A program made the position numbers and the translations under genes. A stretch of 64,000 nt of DNA from Bacillus sp. UNC41MFS5 (lineage in GTDB: Bacteria > Bacillota > Bacilli > Bacillales_B > DSM-18226), in contig NZ_KK366019.1 in NCBI RefSeq assembly GCF_000686805.1, forward strand, positions 306,470 through 370,469. The letters are read 5' to 3'. Positions 1 to 10,919 of this stretch are shown here, piece by piece. Below the pieces are notes generated by a model. It saw only the letters and a program-made list of their open reading frames with translations, had not been told where the DNA came from and made no database searches. Each line of letters opens with the position of its first letter. The stretch's first letter is position 1.

Positions 1-71
1 AAGTTTCTAATTTGATAAAGCTTCCCAATCACGATACCATTAACTTGATTTGACTAGGGAGGTTACAGAAA

Positions 72-911
72 ATGAGCGTTATTTTTCAAAGAGATATTGA
101 GCGCGTTTGGACCGTTCAGCATCACCAACATAGCCCGATCCATACAGCTGGAATGGTCTTAGATCCGAATAAAATGAAAGAGTCTGATCCTTTTCTTTTT
201 CTGGCAGAGGATTTTTTTAAAAAAGGAACGTTTGATTTTCATCCACATCGCGGGATTGAAACGGTGACCTATGTCATTGCCGGCAAACTAGAGCATCAAG
301 ATAATAAAGCGGGCCGCGGCGAATTAGAACCGGGTGATGTCCAGTGGATGACCGCTGGAAAAGGTGTGATCCATATCGAAGACCCGGCTGAAGGGGAAAC
401 TGTTCATTCCTTGCAGCTGTGGGTCAATCTGCCGCGTGAGCACAAAATGGCCGAACCGCGCTATCAAAATCTCCGTGCCAGAGACATGCCCGTGCGCGAA
501 GAAGAAGGAGCATTAATCAGAATTTTCTCCGGCTCATCAGGCGGGATTCCATCCACAACCAAAAATTATGTTCCGGTGACAATGGTTGAAATTAACTTAC
601 AACCAGGAGCTTCAGTTACCCAAGACCTCCCGGGGGATTATCATGGCTTCATGTATGTATTAGAAGGGAAAGGCCAGTTTGGAAAAAGTAAGAAGGAAGC
701 CGAAAAAGGTCATGTGCTGCTACTCGAAAAAGGTGACCCCGGAGATAACAGTGAAGTGTCTATTTCTGCCCAAGAACCCCTTCGCGTACTGTTATATGCA
801 GGAAAACCACTTCATGAGCCAATCGTTGCCAGGGGTCCTTTCGTCATGAACACAGAGGAAGAAATTCGCCAAGCGTACCGTGACTACATGGCCGGTAAGT
901 TTGCTGAATGA
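72..911 (+). CDS. Pirin-family cupin protein
   Basis: The 279-residue product has the two-cupin pirin layout. The N-terminal cupin carries His57, His59, His101 and Glu103, which by eye match the four metal ligands known in human pirin (motifs FHPHRGIETVTY and GVIHIEDP). Family members are Fe-binding cytosolic proteins, some with quercetinase activity; the substrate here cannot be told. The ATG follows GGGAGG by about nine bases. It is monocistronic: a bidirectional hairpin separates it from the convergent MFS gene. Confidence 0.9.
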   Translation: MSVIFQRDIERVWTVQHHQHSPIHTAGMVLDPNKMKESDPFLFLAEDFFKKGTFDFHPHRGIETVTYVIAGKLEHQDNKAGRGELEPGDVQWMTAGKGVIHIEDPAEGETVHSLQLWVNLPREHKMAEPRYQNLRARDMPVREEEGALIRIFSGSSGGIPSTTKNYVPVTMVEINLQPGASVTQDLPGDYHGFMYVLEGKGQFGKSKKEAEKGHVLLLEKGDPGDNSEVSISAQEPLRVLLYAGKPLHEPIVARGPFVMNTEEEIRQAYRDYMAGKFAE

Positions 912-918
912 CAAAAAT

Positions 919-956
919 AAGCACTTGGGACAAGAATCGAACGCCCAAGTGCTTTT
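919..956. terminator. Bidirectional intrinsic terminator
   Basis: The inverted repeat AAGCACTTGGG / CCCAAGTGCTT has a T-rich tail on the plus strand and an A-rich left flank. It lies between the convergent pirin and MFS genes. Confidence 0.8.
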
Positions 957-959
957 CTA

Positions 960-2471
960 TTATTCTTTGGCAGGCTTCTTACTAACTTCAACTCGGGCAT
1001 TGCCCATGAAAAAGATTGTAATTGCCGCAATCCCAATTGGAATCAGTGTTAGTAAAAAGGTATGTGTAATCGAAGCGGACATGGCATGAATAATTTTATC
1101 CAAGATAAAATCAGGAATTTTCGAGCGTTCACTCGCTTGGAAGATTTGGCGCGGATCGCCCATTTTAAAATCTCCCGCCCCTTGCATACCTTTGAAGGCT
1201 TCTTTTAATTTATCTGCAAACAAGTTGTTCTGCAGGGTGCCATAAACCGTTACACCAAGTGTCATTCCAAATGACCGCAAAAATGAGTTCGTAGAGTTGG
1301 CCGTGCCGCGATTTTGCGGTTCCAAATTGTGCATAGATGCAGTCGGCAGTAAGGAGAATGAAAAACCAACCCCAAAGCCAACCAAAATCATATAGATGGT
1401 CAGCAGCCATCGAGCTGTATCAACCGTCAACGTTCCAAGGAAATACATGCCAAGAGCATAGGAAATAATTGAAACAATCATCAAATTACGGTAAGACGTT
1501 TTCGTTAAGAAAATCCCCCCGGCAGAGCTCCCCGCAACAGAGCCGAGCATCATTGGCGTCAAAATCAATCCTGCATTTTTAGCTGACCCGCCGTAGACCG
1601 CTTGAACGAAGATTGGGATAAATACCGTTAAGATAATAAACGTTCCGCCATATAAAAACGATAAGATTTGCGAGGTGGCAAATAAGCGTCTTTTGAACAG
1701 CCAAAGCGGTAAAATCGGTTCAGCAGCCTTTGTCTCTGCAATGAAGAAGGCTACAAAAAAGACGAAGAAGCTTGCAAACAAACCGATGATAGGAGTAGAA
1801 TCCCAAGCGTATTCTTTTCCGCCAAGTTCAAGCGCGAACATTAAGCTAACCACAGAAATAACCAGAGTAATCGCGCCAAGCCAATCAACCTTTAGCTTGG
1901 AATGCTGCAATGATTCATGATAATAACGCACAATTAAGAAAATCGATACAATGCCAATAGGTACATTCACGTAAAATACCCAATGCCAACTAATATAATC
2001 GGTAATGTACGCACCAAGTAACGGTCCTAATACACTCGATGCTCCAAAAACAGCCCCCAGCAAACCAGTCATTTTCCCACGGTTTTCGGGTGGGAAGATA
2101 TCAAAAACAATGGTAAAAGCAATTGGCATTAGAGCCCCGCCGCCGATTCCCTGAATGGCTCGATAAATACTAAGCTGAATGATATTCTGGGCGACACCAC
2201 ACAAAGCCGATCCAATCAGAAAGACAATGAGTCCAAAAATAAAAAAGCGTTTCCGTCCATACATATCGGAAAGCTTACCGAAAATAGGCATCCCTGCCAT
2301 TACGGCTACCATATAGGCAGAGGTGACCCAAATAAATTTATCAAAACCACCGAGGTCTGCTACAATGGTCGCCATCGCCGTTGCCACGATGGTATTATCC
2401 ATTGCTGCCATTAAAATTGCCAGCAGTAAACCCGCGACAACGGGCTTAAGATTTGTGTCTTTTTTGATCAT
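960..2471 (-). CDS. DHA2-family (EmrB/QacA) MFS drug exporter
   Basis: This 503-residue membrane protein has the length and about 14 hydrophobic segments expected of the DHA2 family of proton-driven drug exporters. Visible signatures are the loop 2-3 motif GKLSDMYGRKR (about residues 65-75) and the segment-5 antiporter region SVLGPLLGAY. The N-terminus is short and has no signal peptide. The gene is on its own, with a terminator on each side. The likely role is efflux of toxic organic compounds; the substrate is not predictable. Confidence 0.9.
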   Translation of the reverse strand: MIKKDTNLKPVVAGLLLAILMAAMDNTIVATAMATIVADLGGFDKFIWVTSAYMVAVMAGMPIFGKLSDMYGRKRFFIFGLIVFLIGSALCGVAQNIIQLSIYRAIQGIGGGALMPIAFTIVFDIFPPENRGKMTGLLGAVFGASSVLGPLLGAYITDYISWHWVFYVNVPIGIVSIFLIVRYYHESLQHSKLKVDWLGAITLVISVVSLMFALELGGKEYAWDSTPIIGLFASFFVFFVAFFIAETKAAEPILPLWLFKRRLFATSQILSFLYGGTFIILTVFIPIFVQAVYGGSAKNAGLILTPMMLGSVAGSSAGGIFLTKTSYRNLMIVSIISYALGMYFLGTLTVDTARWLLTIYMILVGFGVGFSFSLLPTASMHNLEPQNRGTANSTNSFLRSFGMTLGVTVYGTLQNNLFADKLKEAFKGMQGAGDFKMGDPRQIFQASERSKIPDFILDKIIHAMSASITHTFLLTLIPIGIAAITIFFMGNARVEVSKKPAKE

Positions 2472-2603
2472 ACAATTTCCCCTTAATATTAAAAATAAAA
2501 GTAATAAATACGCTCCGTTTTATTAAATCGATAATCAAGCTAAACCAATTTTAAAAGGAAGGGTCTAGACTGTCAATTTAATGCATCTTGATTTCGCAAT
2601 GAA

Positions 2604-2636
2604 AGAAAAGGGACTCAGTCAGCTGAGCCCCTTTCT
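2604..2636 (-). terminator. Intrinsic terminator after the VOC gene
   Basis: On the minus strand GGGGCTCAG pairs with CTGAGTCCC around a 4-nt loop and is followed by TTTTCTTTC. It ends the VOC/oxidoreductase transcript before the MFS gene. Confidence 0.75.
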
Positions 2637-2645
2637 TTATTAAAT

Positions 2646-3029
2646 TTACCTTAGGAAAAACTCGACTTTTTCATCATCGGGGCCTTGCACAAAGAAATTA
2701 CGATACCCATTTGGAAGAGTCACGATTTCATCACTAATAAAGACTACGTTTAATCCTTTTAAACGGTCGAATTCCTCTTCAATATTATCGACCAAGAAGG
2801 CGATATGATTGACTTTTCCTTCAGCCGGAAGATCTGGATTACCGCCATACACTAATTCCAATTCTGTTTCATCAGATCCATTGAATCCAAGGAAGGCTAA
2901 CGTTCTTGCACCGTTTGCAATCGTAAATTGGTCTTTTAATTCCAGCCCAACCACTTTTTGATAAAAAAGAAGTGAGGCATCAAGGTCGCTTACCATTACT
3001 CCGACATGGTCCATTTTCCTAACTGCCAT
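2646..3029 (-). CDS. VOC-superfamily (glyoxalase-like) protein
   Basis: The 127-residue protein has the paired beta-alpha-beta-beta-beta modules of the vicinal oxygen chelate fold. It opens with MDHVGVMVSDLDASLLFY and closes with a FFVQGPDDEKVEFF strand. Candidate metal ligands are His8, the central Glu and His, and the Glu near the C-terminus. The family includes glyoxalase I, dioxygenases and resistance proteins; no specific reaction can be assigned. The gap to the oxidoreductase gene is 26 bp, so the two are probably cotranscribed. Confidence 0.82.
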   Translation of the reverse strand: MAVRKMDHVGVMVSDLDASLLFYQKVVGLELKDQFTIANGARTLAFLGFNGSDETELELVYGGNPDLPAEGKVNHIAFLVDNIEEEFDRLKGLNVVFISDEIVTLPNGYRNFFVQGPDDEKVEFFLR

Positions 3030-3055
3030 TTGGCCTTCCCCCTTTTATGTACTTG

Positions 3056-3619
3056 TTATGCTTTTAAAACATCATGGTCAACATAGCGTTCACCATTAAT
3101 TTCACTGATAACATTAATCGCTACTTTGGCTCCATCACCAGCAGTAATGATGGTGTGCATGCTCACACCCGCAACCGTTCCAGCTGCCCAAATACCGTCA
3201 ATGTTTGTTTTACCTGAAGCATCAACATCAAAAATTGCTTTGATTCTTGGCTCAGTTCCTGGCTTTGTTGTTAATCCAGCAGATTCCGCAAGATCAACAG
3301 ACATTCCTGTAGCAAGGATAACATGTTTTGCTTCATATTCACCTTGATCAGTTTCTACTTTAAATCCAGCTTCTGCTTTGCTGATATTGGAGACAGTAGC
3401 TTGGACAATTTCAGCGCCAAATTTGCTAGCTTGTTTTTTCCCAATTTCAACAAGATCTGGGCCAGTAATTTCTGCAACCCCATAATGGTTTTCAATCCAT
3501 GCTCTCTTTGTTACACTCTTGTCATTATCAATAACCACTGTTTTCTTTCCAGCTTTCGCAGTGAAAAGAGCAGCACTTGCGCCAGTAGGTCCAGCACCAA
3601 CAATTAATACATCAAACAT
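3056..3619 (-). CDS. Small thioredoxin-reductase-like FAD oxidoreductase
   Basis: The 187-residue product begins with an FAD-binding Rossmann motif, DVLIVGAGPTGASAAL, and has a C-terminal IWAAGTVAG segment typical of thioredoxin-reductase-like flavoproteins. It is far shorter than thioredoxin reductase (about 310 residues) and lacks both the NADPH domain and the redox CxxC. I chose the ATG at 3619 because GGAGG sits seven bases upstream, rather than the in-frame start 12 codons earlier. The gene is probably complete, since small members of this type exist, but its electron donor is unknown. Confidence 0.8.
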   Translation of the reverse strand: MFDVLIVGAGPTGASAALFTAKAGKKTVVIDNDKSVTKRAWIENHYGVAEITGPDLVEIGKKQASKFGAEIVQATVSNISKAEAGFKVETDQGEYEAKHVILATGMSVDLAESAGLTTKPGTEPRIKAIFDVDASGKTNIDGIWAAGTVAGVSMHTIITAGDGAKVAINVISEINGERYVDHDVLKA

Positions 3620-3762
3620 ATCATTTACCTCCAATATATTGAAAATTGATTTCAAAATAAGATTAGCGTAAATAGAAACATATGTAAAATCAACTGCCTA
3701 TCTTTCTGAAAAAATATTTGAATTTTTCAAATAAACAAATTTTATATCGCTATCTCCAAACT

Positions 3763-3801
3763 AAAAAGAACCATCATTTCCTCCTAGGGATTGATGATTC
3801 T
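3763..3801 (-). terminator. Intrinsic terminator after the second MFS gene
   Basis: On the minus strand AAGAATCATCA pairs with TGATGGTTCTT (one G-T pair) and runs into TTTTTAG. Confidence 0.7.
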
Positions 3802-3845
3802 TGTGTTTGAATTGGTATAGATGGTCTTTATTGAGGTATCAGTTA

Positions 3846-5057
3846 TTACGAGTTAAGGTTATTTACCTCTGTATGGCTTCGTTCTTTAAACGAAGCATGT
3901 TTCCGGGTATGAAGGAAATAATAGAGAACAATACCCAATAAAATATAGAAAGAACAAAAGAAATAAAGAGAGCTATAATCCATTTTTGCCGCTGCTAATC
4001 CGACCACAAACGAGCCCAAGGCAATCCCGATATCATAGATGGATAGGAAAGTTGCAGTAGCTAATCCTCTTTTTCGTGGAGCAGCGTCTTGGATTGCGAT
4101 TGTTTGGAAGGTTGGAAACAGCGTTCCCCAGCCTAAACCAATCATCCCTGCAGAAAGGAGAAAACTTACCACACTGCCGCTTTGGCTTAAGACAAACATT
4201 CCAATCGCAAACAGTACGATGCATGGAAAGACAATCACATTGGGACCATACAGGTCTAACCATTTCCCAGTAAAAGGTCTTGATATTAATAAAACAATCG
4301 CATACACCACAAAGAAAAGGGAGGAAACCGCTGCAAGGTGTATTTCCGTTGCAAAAACAGATACGAAAGAAAGAAGTGCTGAATAAACGATGGCAAGAAA
4401 GCAGCCAACAATTGCGATTGGAACGGCCGAAGGCTCAATTAAGCTTTTGATTGAAAAGGCAGACTGTACAGCCGGATGGACTGTTTCCTCTGTTTCTTTA
4501 ACTTTTACACTTAACCCAGTAACCAGGGCACCGACCGCAACAATGACACTAATAATGAACAGGGCTTCCGGGCCCCACTGTTGAATGGCAGTTAAGCCGA
4601 CAAACGGTCCTAACACCATCGCCATATTCGTCGACATAATAAAATAGCCCATTCCTTCCCCGCGGCGCGAAATCGGAATAAGGTCTGCCACGATTGCTCC
4701 TGCAGCGGTTGTCGCCATCCCAAAACCAACACCATGTAACAATCGAATGGCCAAAAATCCAACAATCGTTTTTGGAAAAAAGTATAAAAGAGAGGCACCT
4801 GAGAAGATAATTAGTGCGGTAAGCAGTACCTTTCTATGACCTGCTTTTTCAAGCCATTGACCAGCAAGCGGACGGGAGATAATCGCCGATATCAGAAACA
4901 CGGTTGTCATTAAACCTGCTTGAGAGGCATTGCTGTGAAACTCCTGTATCGCATAAATTGGAAGTGTAACGAGTAAAACATAAAAGGTTAAAAATAGAAA
5001 AAAGTTACTTAAAGAAATACTAATAAAATTTTTCGTCCATAATTTAGGTTTATTCAT
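3846..5057 (-). CDS. MFS transporter (12-segment, DHA1-like)
   Basis: The 403-residue protein has about 12 membrane segments and MFS motif A-like sequences (AGQWLEKAGHRK, about residue 65; TGKWLDLYG in the second half). It lies 15 bp downstream of a marR-type gene on the same strand, which suggests that the regulator controls this exporter and that the two share one transcript. The substrate is unknown; toxic small molecules are likely by analogy with other MarR-linked MFS exporters. Confidence 0.88.
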   Translation of the reverse strand: MNKPKLWTKNFISISLSNFFLFLTFYVLLVTLPIYAIQEFHSNASQAGLMTTVFLISAIISRPLAGQWLEKAGHRKVLLTALIIFSGASLLYFFPKTIVGFLAIRLLHGVGFGMATTAAGAIVADLIPISRRGEGMGYFIMSTNMAMVLGPFVGLTAIQQWGPEALFIISVIVAVGALVTGLSVKVKETEETVHPAVQSAFSIKSLIEPSAVPIAIVGCFLAIVYSALLSFVSVFATEIHLAAVSSLFFVVYAIVLLISRPFTGKWLDLYGPNVIVFPCIVLFAIGMFVLSQSGSVVSFLLSAGMIGLGWGTLFPTFQTIAIQDAAPRKRGLATATFLSIYDIGIALGSFVVGLAAAKMDYSSLYFFCSFYILLGIVLYYFLHTRKHASFKERSHTEVNNLNS

Positions 5058-5072
5058 ATGATTCTCTCCTTT

Positions 5073-5486
5073 TTACAAAAGCTTTTGTAACCAGCTTTTT
5101 TGTAAATGAAATAGCTCCTCCTGTGAATGTTCTGGAAGATGCTTCAATAATGATTGATTATTTTCCATGACAGTTTTTTCCCATTCTGGGTACAACGTCA
5201 ATGCCACATCTGTTAATTGAATCAATTTCTCGCGCTTGTCTTTTCCTAGAACCTGACGTACGTATCCTTGTTTGACAAGCCGTTGAATGGTGCGTGTCAT
5301 CGGTGGAGCTTCAACGAATAAATAATCACAAAGTTCTTTTTGGGTTAATGAGCCTTTGGTTTGTAAAACAAAAATGACGGACCATTGTGACCCATATAAA
5401 CCTAAAGGTTTTAGTGCTTCATTGAGTGTATTGGTCAGGTGACGTGAAAGCTGATGCAGTGTATGGAATAATTCGTGGCTATTCAT
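5073..5486 (-). CDS. MarR-family transcriptional regulator
   Basis: The 137-residue protein has the MarR winged-helix layout: N-terminal dimer helix, DNA-binding region LTQKELCDYLFVEAPPMTRT (about residues 49-68), and a wing containing GYVRQVLGKDKREKLIQLT. It is the first gene of a two-gene unit with the MFS exporter. A perfect 16-bp palindrome overlaps its predicted promoter, which fits autorepression relieved by a ligand. Confidence 0.92.
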   Translation of the reverse strand: MNSHELFHTLHQLSRHLTNTLNEALKPLGLYGSQWSVIFVLQTKGSLTQKELCDYLFVEAPPMTRTIQRLVKQGYVRQVLGKDKREKLIQLTDVALTLYPEWEKTVMENNQSLLKHLPEHSQEELFHLQKSWLQKLL

Positions 5487-5520
5487 TTATGTAGCACACC
5501 TCAAACTTCTTTTTAAAATT

Positions 5521-5562
5521 AGTTACCTAGGTAACTATAGTGCATTTATCAAAAAATGTCAA
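5521..5562 (-). promoter_or_regulatory. marR promoter and palindromic operator
   Basis: Read on the minus strand there is TTGACA (5557-5562), a 17-nt spacer and TATAGT (5534-5539). The perfect palindrome AGTTACCTAGGTAACT (5521-5536) overlaps the -10 and start region, the expected place for a MarR-type operator. Confidence 0.75.
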
Positions 5563-5576
5563 GGAAGGTTCACAGA

Positions 5577-5616
5577 CAAAAAAATTCCGCAGAGTCTTTA
5601 AAACTCGGCGGAATTC
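5577..5616 (-). terminator. Methionine operon terminator
   Basis: On the minus strand AATTCCGC...AGT pairs with ACT...GCGGAATT and is followed by a run of Ts. It lies directly after the metH stop. Confidence 0.8.
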
Positions 5617-5626
5617 AGTAAAAATT

Positions 5627-8600
5627 TTATCTTAATACATTAAAATACCGTGCTTCCGGATGGGCAAATACGATTGCTGAAACAGAAGCTTCTGGCTCCA
5701 TCATACAACCATCTGTTAACTGAATGCCGATTTCCTCCGGTTGAATCAACTTAAATAGCTTCTTTTGATCTTCCAATTCTGGACAAGCAGGGTAGCCAAA
5801 CGAAAAACGCTGACCTTGATATTTAGCCGTAAATCGGTCCTGCATGCTGAAATCAAGTGGATCTGGGAAGCCCCAACGGTCACGCATTTGACGGTGAATT
5901 AATTCGGCAAAACCTTCTGCGGTCTCTAATGCCAGCGATTGTAAGGCATGTGACTCTAAAAAGCGCCCATCTTGCTTAAATTGCTCCGCTTTTTCGCGGA
6001 TCCCTCTGCCAGCTGTAACCGTAAAGAAGCCGACATAATCTTTCTCACCACTGTCCACTGACTTAAGAAAATCAGCTAAACAAAGATGTGGTGCCGATTC
6101 CTGACGCGGAAAGTCAAATGTTTCAATGACCTCGTCTGGATTTTCCGGGTTGAATATAAGCACTTTATTGCCATGCGCTTGTGCTGGGAAAAATTGATAA
6201 GCAGCAGCTGGAGATATCCAGCCGTTTACACGAGCATCAGTCAATAATTGGTCAACTACTTCTTTCACCTTAACCGCTTTTTCATCTTTTTCGGCTAATA
6301 ACCTTGCGATTTTCCCTTTCACACCCAGATGGTGACCAATCAACATTTGCATATTGATATATGGTTCAATATGAGAAAGGGAATATGATTTAAGGATATG
6401 CCTCCTTGTATCCATTGGCGTATAGACAGGAACCTGGGTCGACACCGCTGGCTTCGGTTTTACAGCAACCGAAACAGATGAGGGGCGCTCAAACTCCCTA
6501 GGAACAGCTAAAGAAGCTAATTTTTCATTTTTCTCAAGCATTAATTTCTGAACTTCCTCTTCCGAATTCAATTGATTTGCAATCGAAAGGCCGGTCATCG
6601 CATCTTTTGCATAAAGGACAAGTCCATCATACTCCTTGGCAATCTTCGTATCGGTGAATTTCCGAGAAAGTGCCGCCCCGCCAACGAGGATAGGTACAGC
6701 AATACCTGATTCTTTCATATCCTGAGCCGTTAATACCATTTGCTGTGCGGATTTTACCAGTAAACCTGATAAGCCAACCATGTCTGGTTTTTCACGCTGA
6801 ATCGCCTGGACTAAATCCGTTGGGTTGACCTTAATCCCAAGGTCGATTACTTCATAGCCATTATTACTAAGGATAATATCGACAAGGTTCTTCCCAATAT
6901 CATGAACATCGCCTTTCACTGTGGCTAAAATGATTTTTCCTTTTGTAGCGGAAACATCACCTTTTTCCATGTGTGGTTCTAAATGCGCGACAGCTGCTTT
7001 CATGACTTCTGCACTTTGAAGAACCTCGGCAACGATGAGTTGGTTGTCGTTAAAGAGACGGCCGACTTCCTTCATCCCTTCCATTAATGGTCCATTAATA
7101 ATATCCAGCGGGGCAGGGTAGGTTTCAAGAGCTAGGTCTAAATCTGGCAGTAATCCCTCTTTTGTTCCCTCCACTACATAATAGGCGAGCCGCTCGTCTA
7201 GAGTCATATTTGGAACAGTGGATTTCGATTCTTTCTTTTTGCCGCGATAAAATTCCGTAAAGGTAGCCAGCGTCTCATCGGTTGTGTCAAAAAGAAGCGC
7301 CTCAGCTAATTGAACTTCTTCCTTAGAAATGGAAGCAAACCGCTCTAGTTTTTCCGTATTAACAATTGCATAATCTAGCCCTGCTTGGGTGCAGTGGTAT
7401 AGGAATACAGAATTCAGAACTTCTCTTCCGACAGGAGGAAGCCCGAAGGAAACATTACTAATACCGAGGATTGTTTGTACCTCTGGTAAATGCTCCTTAA
7501 TTAACCTAATCCCCTCAACCGTAGCCTTGGCGGAACCGAGGTATTGTTCATCCCCGGTCCCAACAGGAAACACGAGCGGATCAAAAATGAGATCCTGTGG
7601 TTTTAGACGATATTTATTGACAAGCAGATCATAGGACCGTTTGGCAATCTTTAGTTTTTGCTCCGCGGTAACTCCCATTCCTTCCTCATCAATGGTCCCG
7701 ACAACAACAGCAGCACCGTAGCGATGGATTAATGGGACCACCGCTTCAAAGCGTTCTTCGCCATCTTCGAGATTAATGGAATTGATAATGGCTTTACCTT
7801 GCGAATATTTAAGCGCCCGCTCAATAACCTTTTCATCAGTAGAATCGATGACAAGGGGAGCCTTTACTTTCTTTACCACTTCTTTAATAAAGTTTTCCAT
7901 ATCAACCATTTCTTCACGGTCAGGGTCGGCAAGGCAGAGGTCAATCACATGTGCTCCACCTTTTACCTGGGCTCGTGCGATCTCGGACGCTTCTTCAAAT
8001 TTCCCCTCAGTGATCAAACGTTTGAATTTGCGGGAGCCAATTACATTTGTTCGTTCGCCGACCATAATCGGGCGTAGCGTAGGGTCGTCATAGATGAATG
8101 GTTCAATACCGGAAACCATATGAACAGCGTTTGGCTTAAATTCTCTTGGTTGGTATTCCTGCATTGCCTCAGCAATAGCCCTAATATGGGCAGGAGTCGT
8201 CCCACAACAGCCACCAACAATATTAAGCCAGCCATGGGCTGCGAAATCGGACAGCTTTTTCGCCAACGTCTCAGGTGTTTCATGGTAATGTCCTTCTTCG
8301 TCAGGCAAACCAGCATTTGGATAACAGCTAACTGCGGTCGATGCCAAGTTTGCTAAAGAGCGAACATGATCCTGCATGAATTCAGGCCCTGTCGCACAGT
8401 TAAGTCCGACGGCGACGGGGTTCATATGCTCAACCGAGATAAAAAACGATTCAATCGATTGTCCGGCAAGGGTTGTTCCCATTGGCTCGATTGTTCCGGA
8501 AATAAACAAGGGCAGTGTTTTACCAGTCTTTTCGAACGCACGCTCAATCCCAACATAACCTGCTTTTACATTCAACATATCTTGACTTGTTTCTAGAAGC

Positions 8601-9076
8601 AGTAAATCAACTCCGCCATCAATTAAGCCAATCGCTTGTTCTTCATAAGAAGCGGCTAGGGCATCAAAGGTAGTTCCGCCTGTTACACTTAAGGTTTTTG
8701 TTGTCGGACCCATCGATCCGGCCACATATCGGGGCCACTCATCTGTCGAGATCTTGTAAGCTTCTTTCACTGCTAGGAAAGCAGCGATTTTATTGATCTC
8801 ATAAGCTTTAAAACCAAGTTCATATTCATCGAGGACCAAGCTTGTCGCCCCGAACGTATTTGTTTCAATGATGTCTGCACCAGCTTCTAAGTATTCTCGG
8901 TGAATATTAGCAATAACAGAGGGTGCAGTTAAAACCAGGTTCTCGTTACAGCCCTCATACTGCTCGCCGCCGAAATCTTCTGCTGATAGATTTGCTTCCT
9001 GGATCATCGTTCCCATTGCCCCGTCCATGACGAGGATTCGTTTTTTGAGTTGTTCAGTAAATGGTGTTTTCGGCAT
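5627..9076 (-). CDS. metH: Cobalamin-dependent methionine synthase
   Basis: The 1149-residue enzyme transfers the methyl group of 5-methyltetrahydrofolate to homocysteine. Domains in order: homocysteine-binding barrel with zinc cysteines (GLNCATG near 224, GGCCGTTP near 287); pterin-binding domain ([12 protein letters not shown] near 340); cobalamin cap and B12-binding domain with DVHDIGKN (near 724), whose His is the lower axial ligand; and the AdoMet reactivation domain (GYPACPE near 1093). The start follows GAGGAGGAG and overlaps the upstream gene by 23 bp. It is the last gene of the S-box operon. Confidence 0.97.
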   Translation of the reverse strand: MPKTPFTEQLKKRILVMDGAMGTMIQEANLSAEDFGGEQYEGCNENLVLTAPSVIANIHREYLEAGADIIETNTFGATSLVLDEYELGFKAYEINKIAAFLAVKEAYKISTDEWPRYVAGSMGPTTKTLSVTGGTTFDALAASYEEQAIGLIDGGVDLLLLETSQDMLNVKAGYVGIERAFEKTGKTLPLFISGTIEPMGTTLAGQSIESFFISVEHMNPVAVGLNCATGPEFMQDHVRSLANLASTAVSCYPNAGLPDEEGHYHETPETLAKKLSDFAAHGWLNIVGGCCGTTPAHIRAIAEAMQEYQPREFKPNAVHMVSGIEPFIYDDPTLRPIMVGERTNVIGSRKFKRLITEGKFEEASEIARAQVKGGAHVIDLCLADPDREEMVDMENFIKEVVKKVKAPLVIDSTDEKVIERALKYSQGKAIINSINLEDGEERFEAVVPLIHRYGAAVVVGTIDEEGMGVTAEQKLKIAKRSYDLLVNKYRLKPQDLIFDPLVFPVGTGDEQYLGSAKATVEGIRLIKEHLPEVQTILGISNVSFGLPPVGREVLNSVFLYHCTQAGLDYAIVNTEKLERFASISKEEVQLAEALLFDTTDETLATFTEFYRGKKKESKSTVPNMTLDERLAYYVVEGTKEGLLPDLDLALETYPAPLDIINGPLMEGMKEVGRLFNDNQLIVAEVLQSAEVMKAAVAHLEPHMEKGDVSATKGKIILATVKGDVHDIGKNLVDIILSNNGYEVIDLGIKVNPTDLVQAIQREKPDMVGLSGLLVKSAQQMVLTAQDMKESGIAVPILVGGAALSRKFTDTKIAKEYDGLVLYAKDAMTGLSIANQLNSEEEVQKLMLEKNEKLASLAVPREFERPSSVSVAVKPKPAVSTQVPVYTPMDTRRHILKSYSLSHIEPYINMQMLIGHHLGVKGKIARLLAEKDEKAVKVKEVVDQLLTDARVNGWISPAAAYQFFPAQAHGNKVLIFNPENPDEVIETFDFPRQESAPHLCLADFLKSVDSGEKDYVGFFTVTAGRGIREKAEQFKQDGRFLESHALQSLALETAEGFAELIHRQMRDRWGFPDPLDFSMQDRFTAKYQGQRFSFGYPACPELEDQKKLFKLIQPEEIGIQLTDGCMMEPEASVSAIVFAHPEARYFNVLR

Positions 9077-10919
9077 AGTTGCTCCTCCTCAATTCACTTG
9101 CACGCTGACGAGCATATAAGGCTAATTCAGCAGTTAATTCATAGCGTAAAAATGGGGTAATCAAATAAATTCCGTTAAATAAATCGAGTGCAGTATCTAT
9201 TAATGATTTAGTAATTTCAATCCCTTCACGCGCTGCCTGATCAGGGTTATCGTTGAACATTGCCATTCGGTTCCGGATTGAATCAGCAATTTTGATTCCC
9301 GGCACTTCATTATGAAGGAATTCGGCATTTTTACTGCTTGTCAGCGGCATAAGGCCTATATAAATAGGTGCATCAAGATGTTTGGTCTGCTCATAGACTT
9401 CGATTAATTTTTCCTCCGAAAAAACTGGCTGGGAGATAAAGTAATCAGCACCGTACTGTATTTTCTTCTCTAACCTCTTTACAGCTTTTTCAACAGAGCG
9501 AACATTTGGGTTAAAGGCCGCGGCAATACTAAAAGACGTTTTTTGCCCCAAATCCTTACCAGAAAAAGATAAGCCTTCATTTAATTGCTTAATCATCTGG
9601 ATCAACTCAAAAGAAGAAACATCATAAACAGAAGAGGCACCAGGGAAATCTCCTACTCTAGCTGGGTCACCTGTTATCGCTAAAACATCATTCATTCCAA
9701 GTGTATGAAGCCCCATTAAATGGGATTGCAAGCCAATAATATTGCGGTCACGGCAAGCAATATGAATCAGCGGACGCATTCCTAATTTTTCTTTCACCAA
9801 ATATCCTAGAGATTCGTTTGAGATACGAACCGTTGCAAGAGAATTATCCGCTAAAGTAATCGAATCAATTCCTGCTTCTTTTAGGGCTTTGGCTCCTTCG
9901 AAGAACTTTGTTGTATCTAGTTTTCTAGGAGGATCTAATTCTACGATCACCGATGGTCTTTCTTTCACGATTTCATGAAGGGGAGTGAACTCCCTTTGTG
10001 GAGAAAGTTGATCAACGATAATTCTCTTTGGTTTTAATTTTACTATTTTTTCAGTAATCGGGACACTATTCTTTAATTCAGCTGCAAAGGCTTTAATATG
10101 TTCCGGTGTTGTACCGCAGCAGCCCCCAAGTAATCGAACGCCTTGGCTGCGGAAAGACCGTGCTGAATTTCGAAAATAATCGGCATCTCCCTCGTAATGA
10201 AATTTACCATCCGTATAGGCAGGGAGACTAGCGTTTGGGTATGCAGATAGGAAGGCATGTTTAGGTAATTCAACCTGCTCCAAGGCTAACAACATATGAT
10301 GGGGACCAAGCCGGCAATTAAGTCCAACTACATCTGCCCCAAGCGCTTCTAGTCGTTGTAAAGCGTCATTGACAGGCGTACGATCCTGTAAAAAACCTGG
10401 CTCCTGATGCGAAACCTGAGCAATGATTGGCAGTTTTGTTTCCTTTCTAGCAATCGTTAGGATTGTCTCAAGCTCTTCCAGATTATAAAAGGTTTCGAGC
10501 AATAGGCCATCTACTCCCTCTAGAAGGAGACAATACAATTGTTCACGGAAACTGCGTTTTAATTCTTCAATCGAGATAGAATCTGGTTTAATTCCGCGAT
10601 TGCCGCCAATGGTTCCAAGGACGTACGTATTGGACCCGGAAGCAGCTTGTTTAGCCAATTGGACAGCAGCAGTGTTAATTTCCTTGACGGAATCCTCTAA
10701 ACCATACCTTTGCAGCTTAAGGTAGTTTGCTGCATAGGTATTGGTTTGAATCACATCAGCTCCAGCATCAATATAGGCTTTATGGATGGATTGGATGTGG
10801 TCCGGCTGGGAAAGATTCAATTCCTCCAAACAGCTATCCTTACCGTAGGAATACAATAGGGTTCCCATGGCGCCATCCGCGATTAAGATTTGATTTTTTA
10901 ATTTTTCTAAAAAGCTCAT
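9054..10919 (-). CDS. yitJ: Bifunctional homocysteine methyltransferase / methylenetetrahydrofolate reductase
   Basis: The 621-residue fusion matches the YitJ layout of Bacillus. Residues 1-290 form a homocysteine S-methyltransferase barrel with its zinc cysteines (GLNCRLG and [10 protein letters not shown] near 265). Residues from about 320 form a MetF-type 5,10-methylenetetrahydrofolate reductase ([12 protein letters not shown] onward). The reductase half supplies methyl-THF for MetH, encoded next in the operon. The ATGA-type overlap with metC shows translational coupling. Confidence 0.93.
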   Translation of the reverse strand: MSFLEKLKNQILIADGAMGTLLYSYGKDSCLEELNLSQPDHIQSIHKAYIDAGADVIQTNTYAANYLKLQRYGLEDSVKEINTAAVQLAKQAASGSNTYVLGTIGGNRGIKPDSISIEELKRSFREQLYCLLLEGVDGLLLETFYNLEELETILTIARKETKLPIIAQVSHQEPGFLQDRTPVNDALQRLEALGADVVGLNCRLGPHHMLLALEQVELPKHAFLSAYPNASLPAYTDGKFHYEGDADYFRNSARSFRSQGVRLLGGCCGTTPEHIKAFAAELKNSVPITEKIVKLKPKRIIVDQLSPQREFTPLHEIVKERPSVIVELDPPRKLDTTKFFEGAKALKEAGIDSITLADNSLATVRISNESLGYLVKEKLGMRPLIHIACRDRNIIGLQSHLMGLHTLGMNDVLAITGDPARVGDFPGASSVYDVSSFELIQMIKQLNEGLSFSGKDLGQKTSFSIAAAFNPNVRSVEKAVKRLEKKIQYGADYFISQPVFSEEKLIEVYEQTKHLDAPIYIGLMPLTSSKNAEFLHNEVPGIKIADSIRNRMAMFNDNPDQAAREGIEITKSLIDTALDLFNGIYLITPFLRYELTAELALYARQRASELRRSNYAENTIY

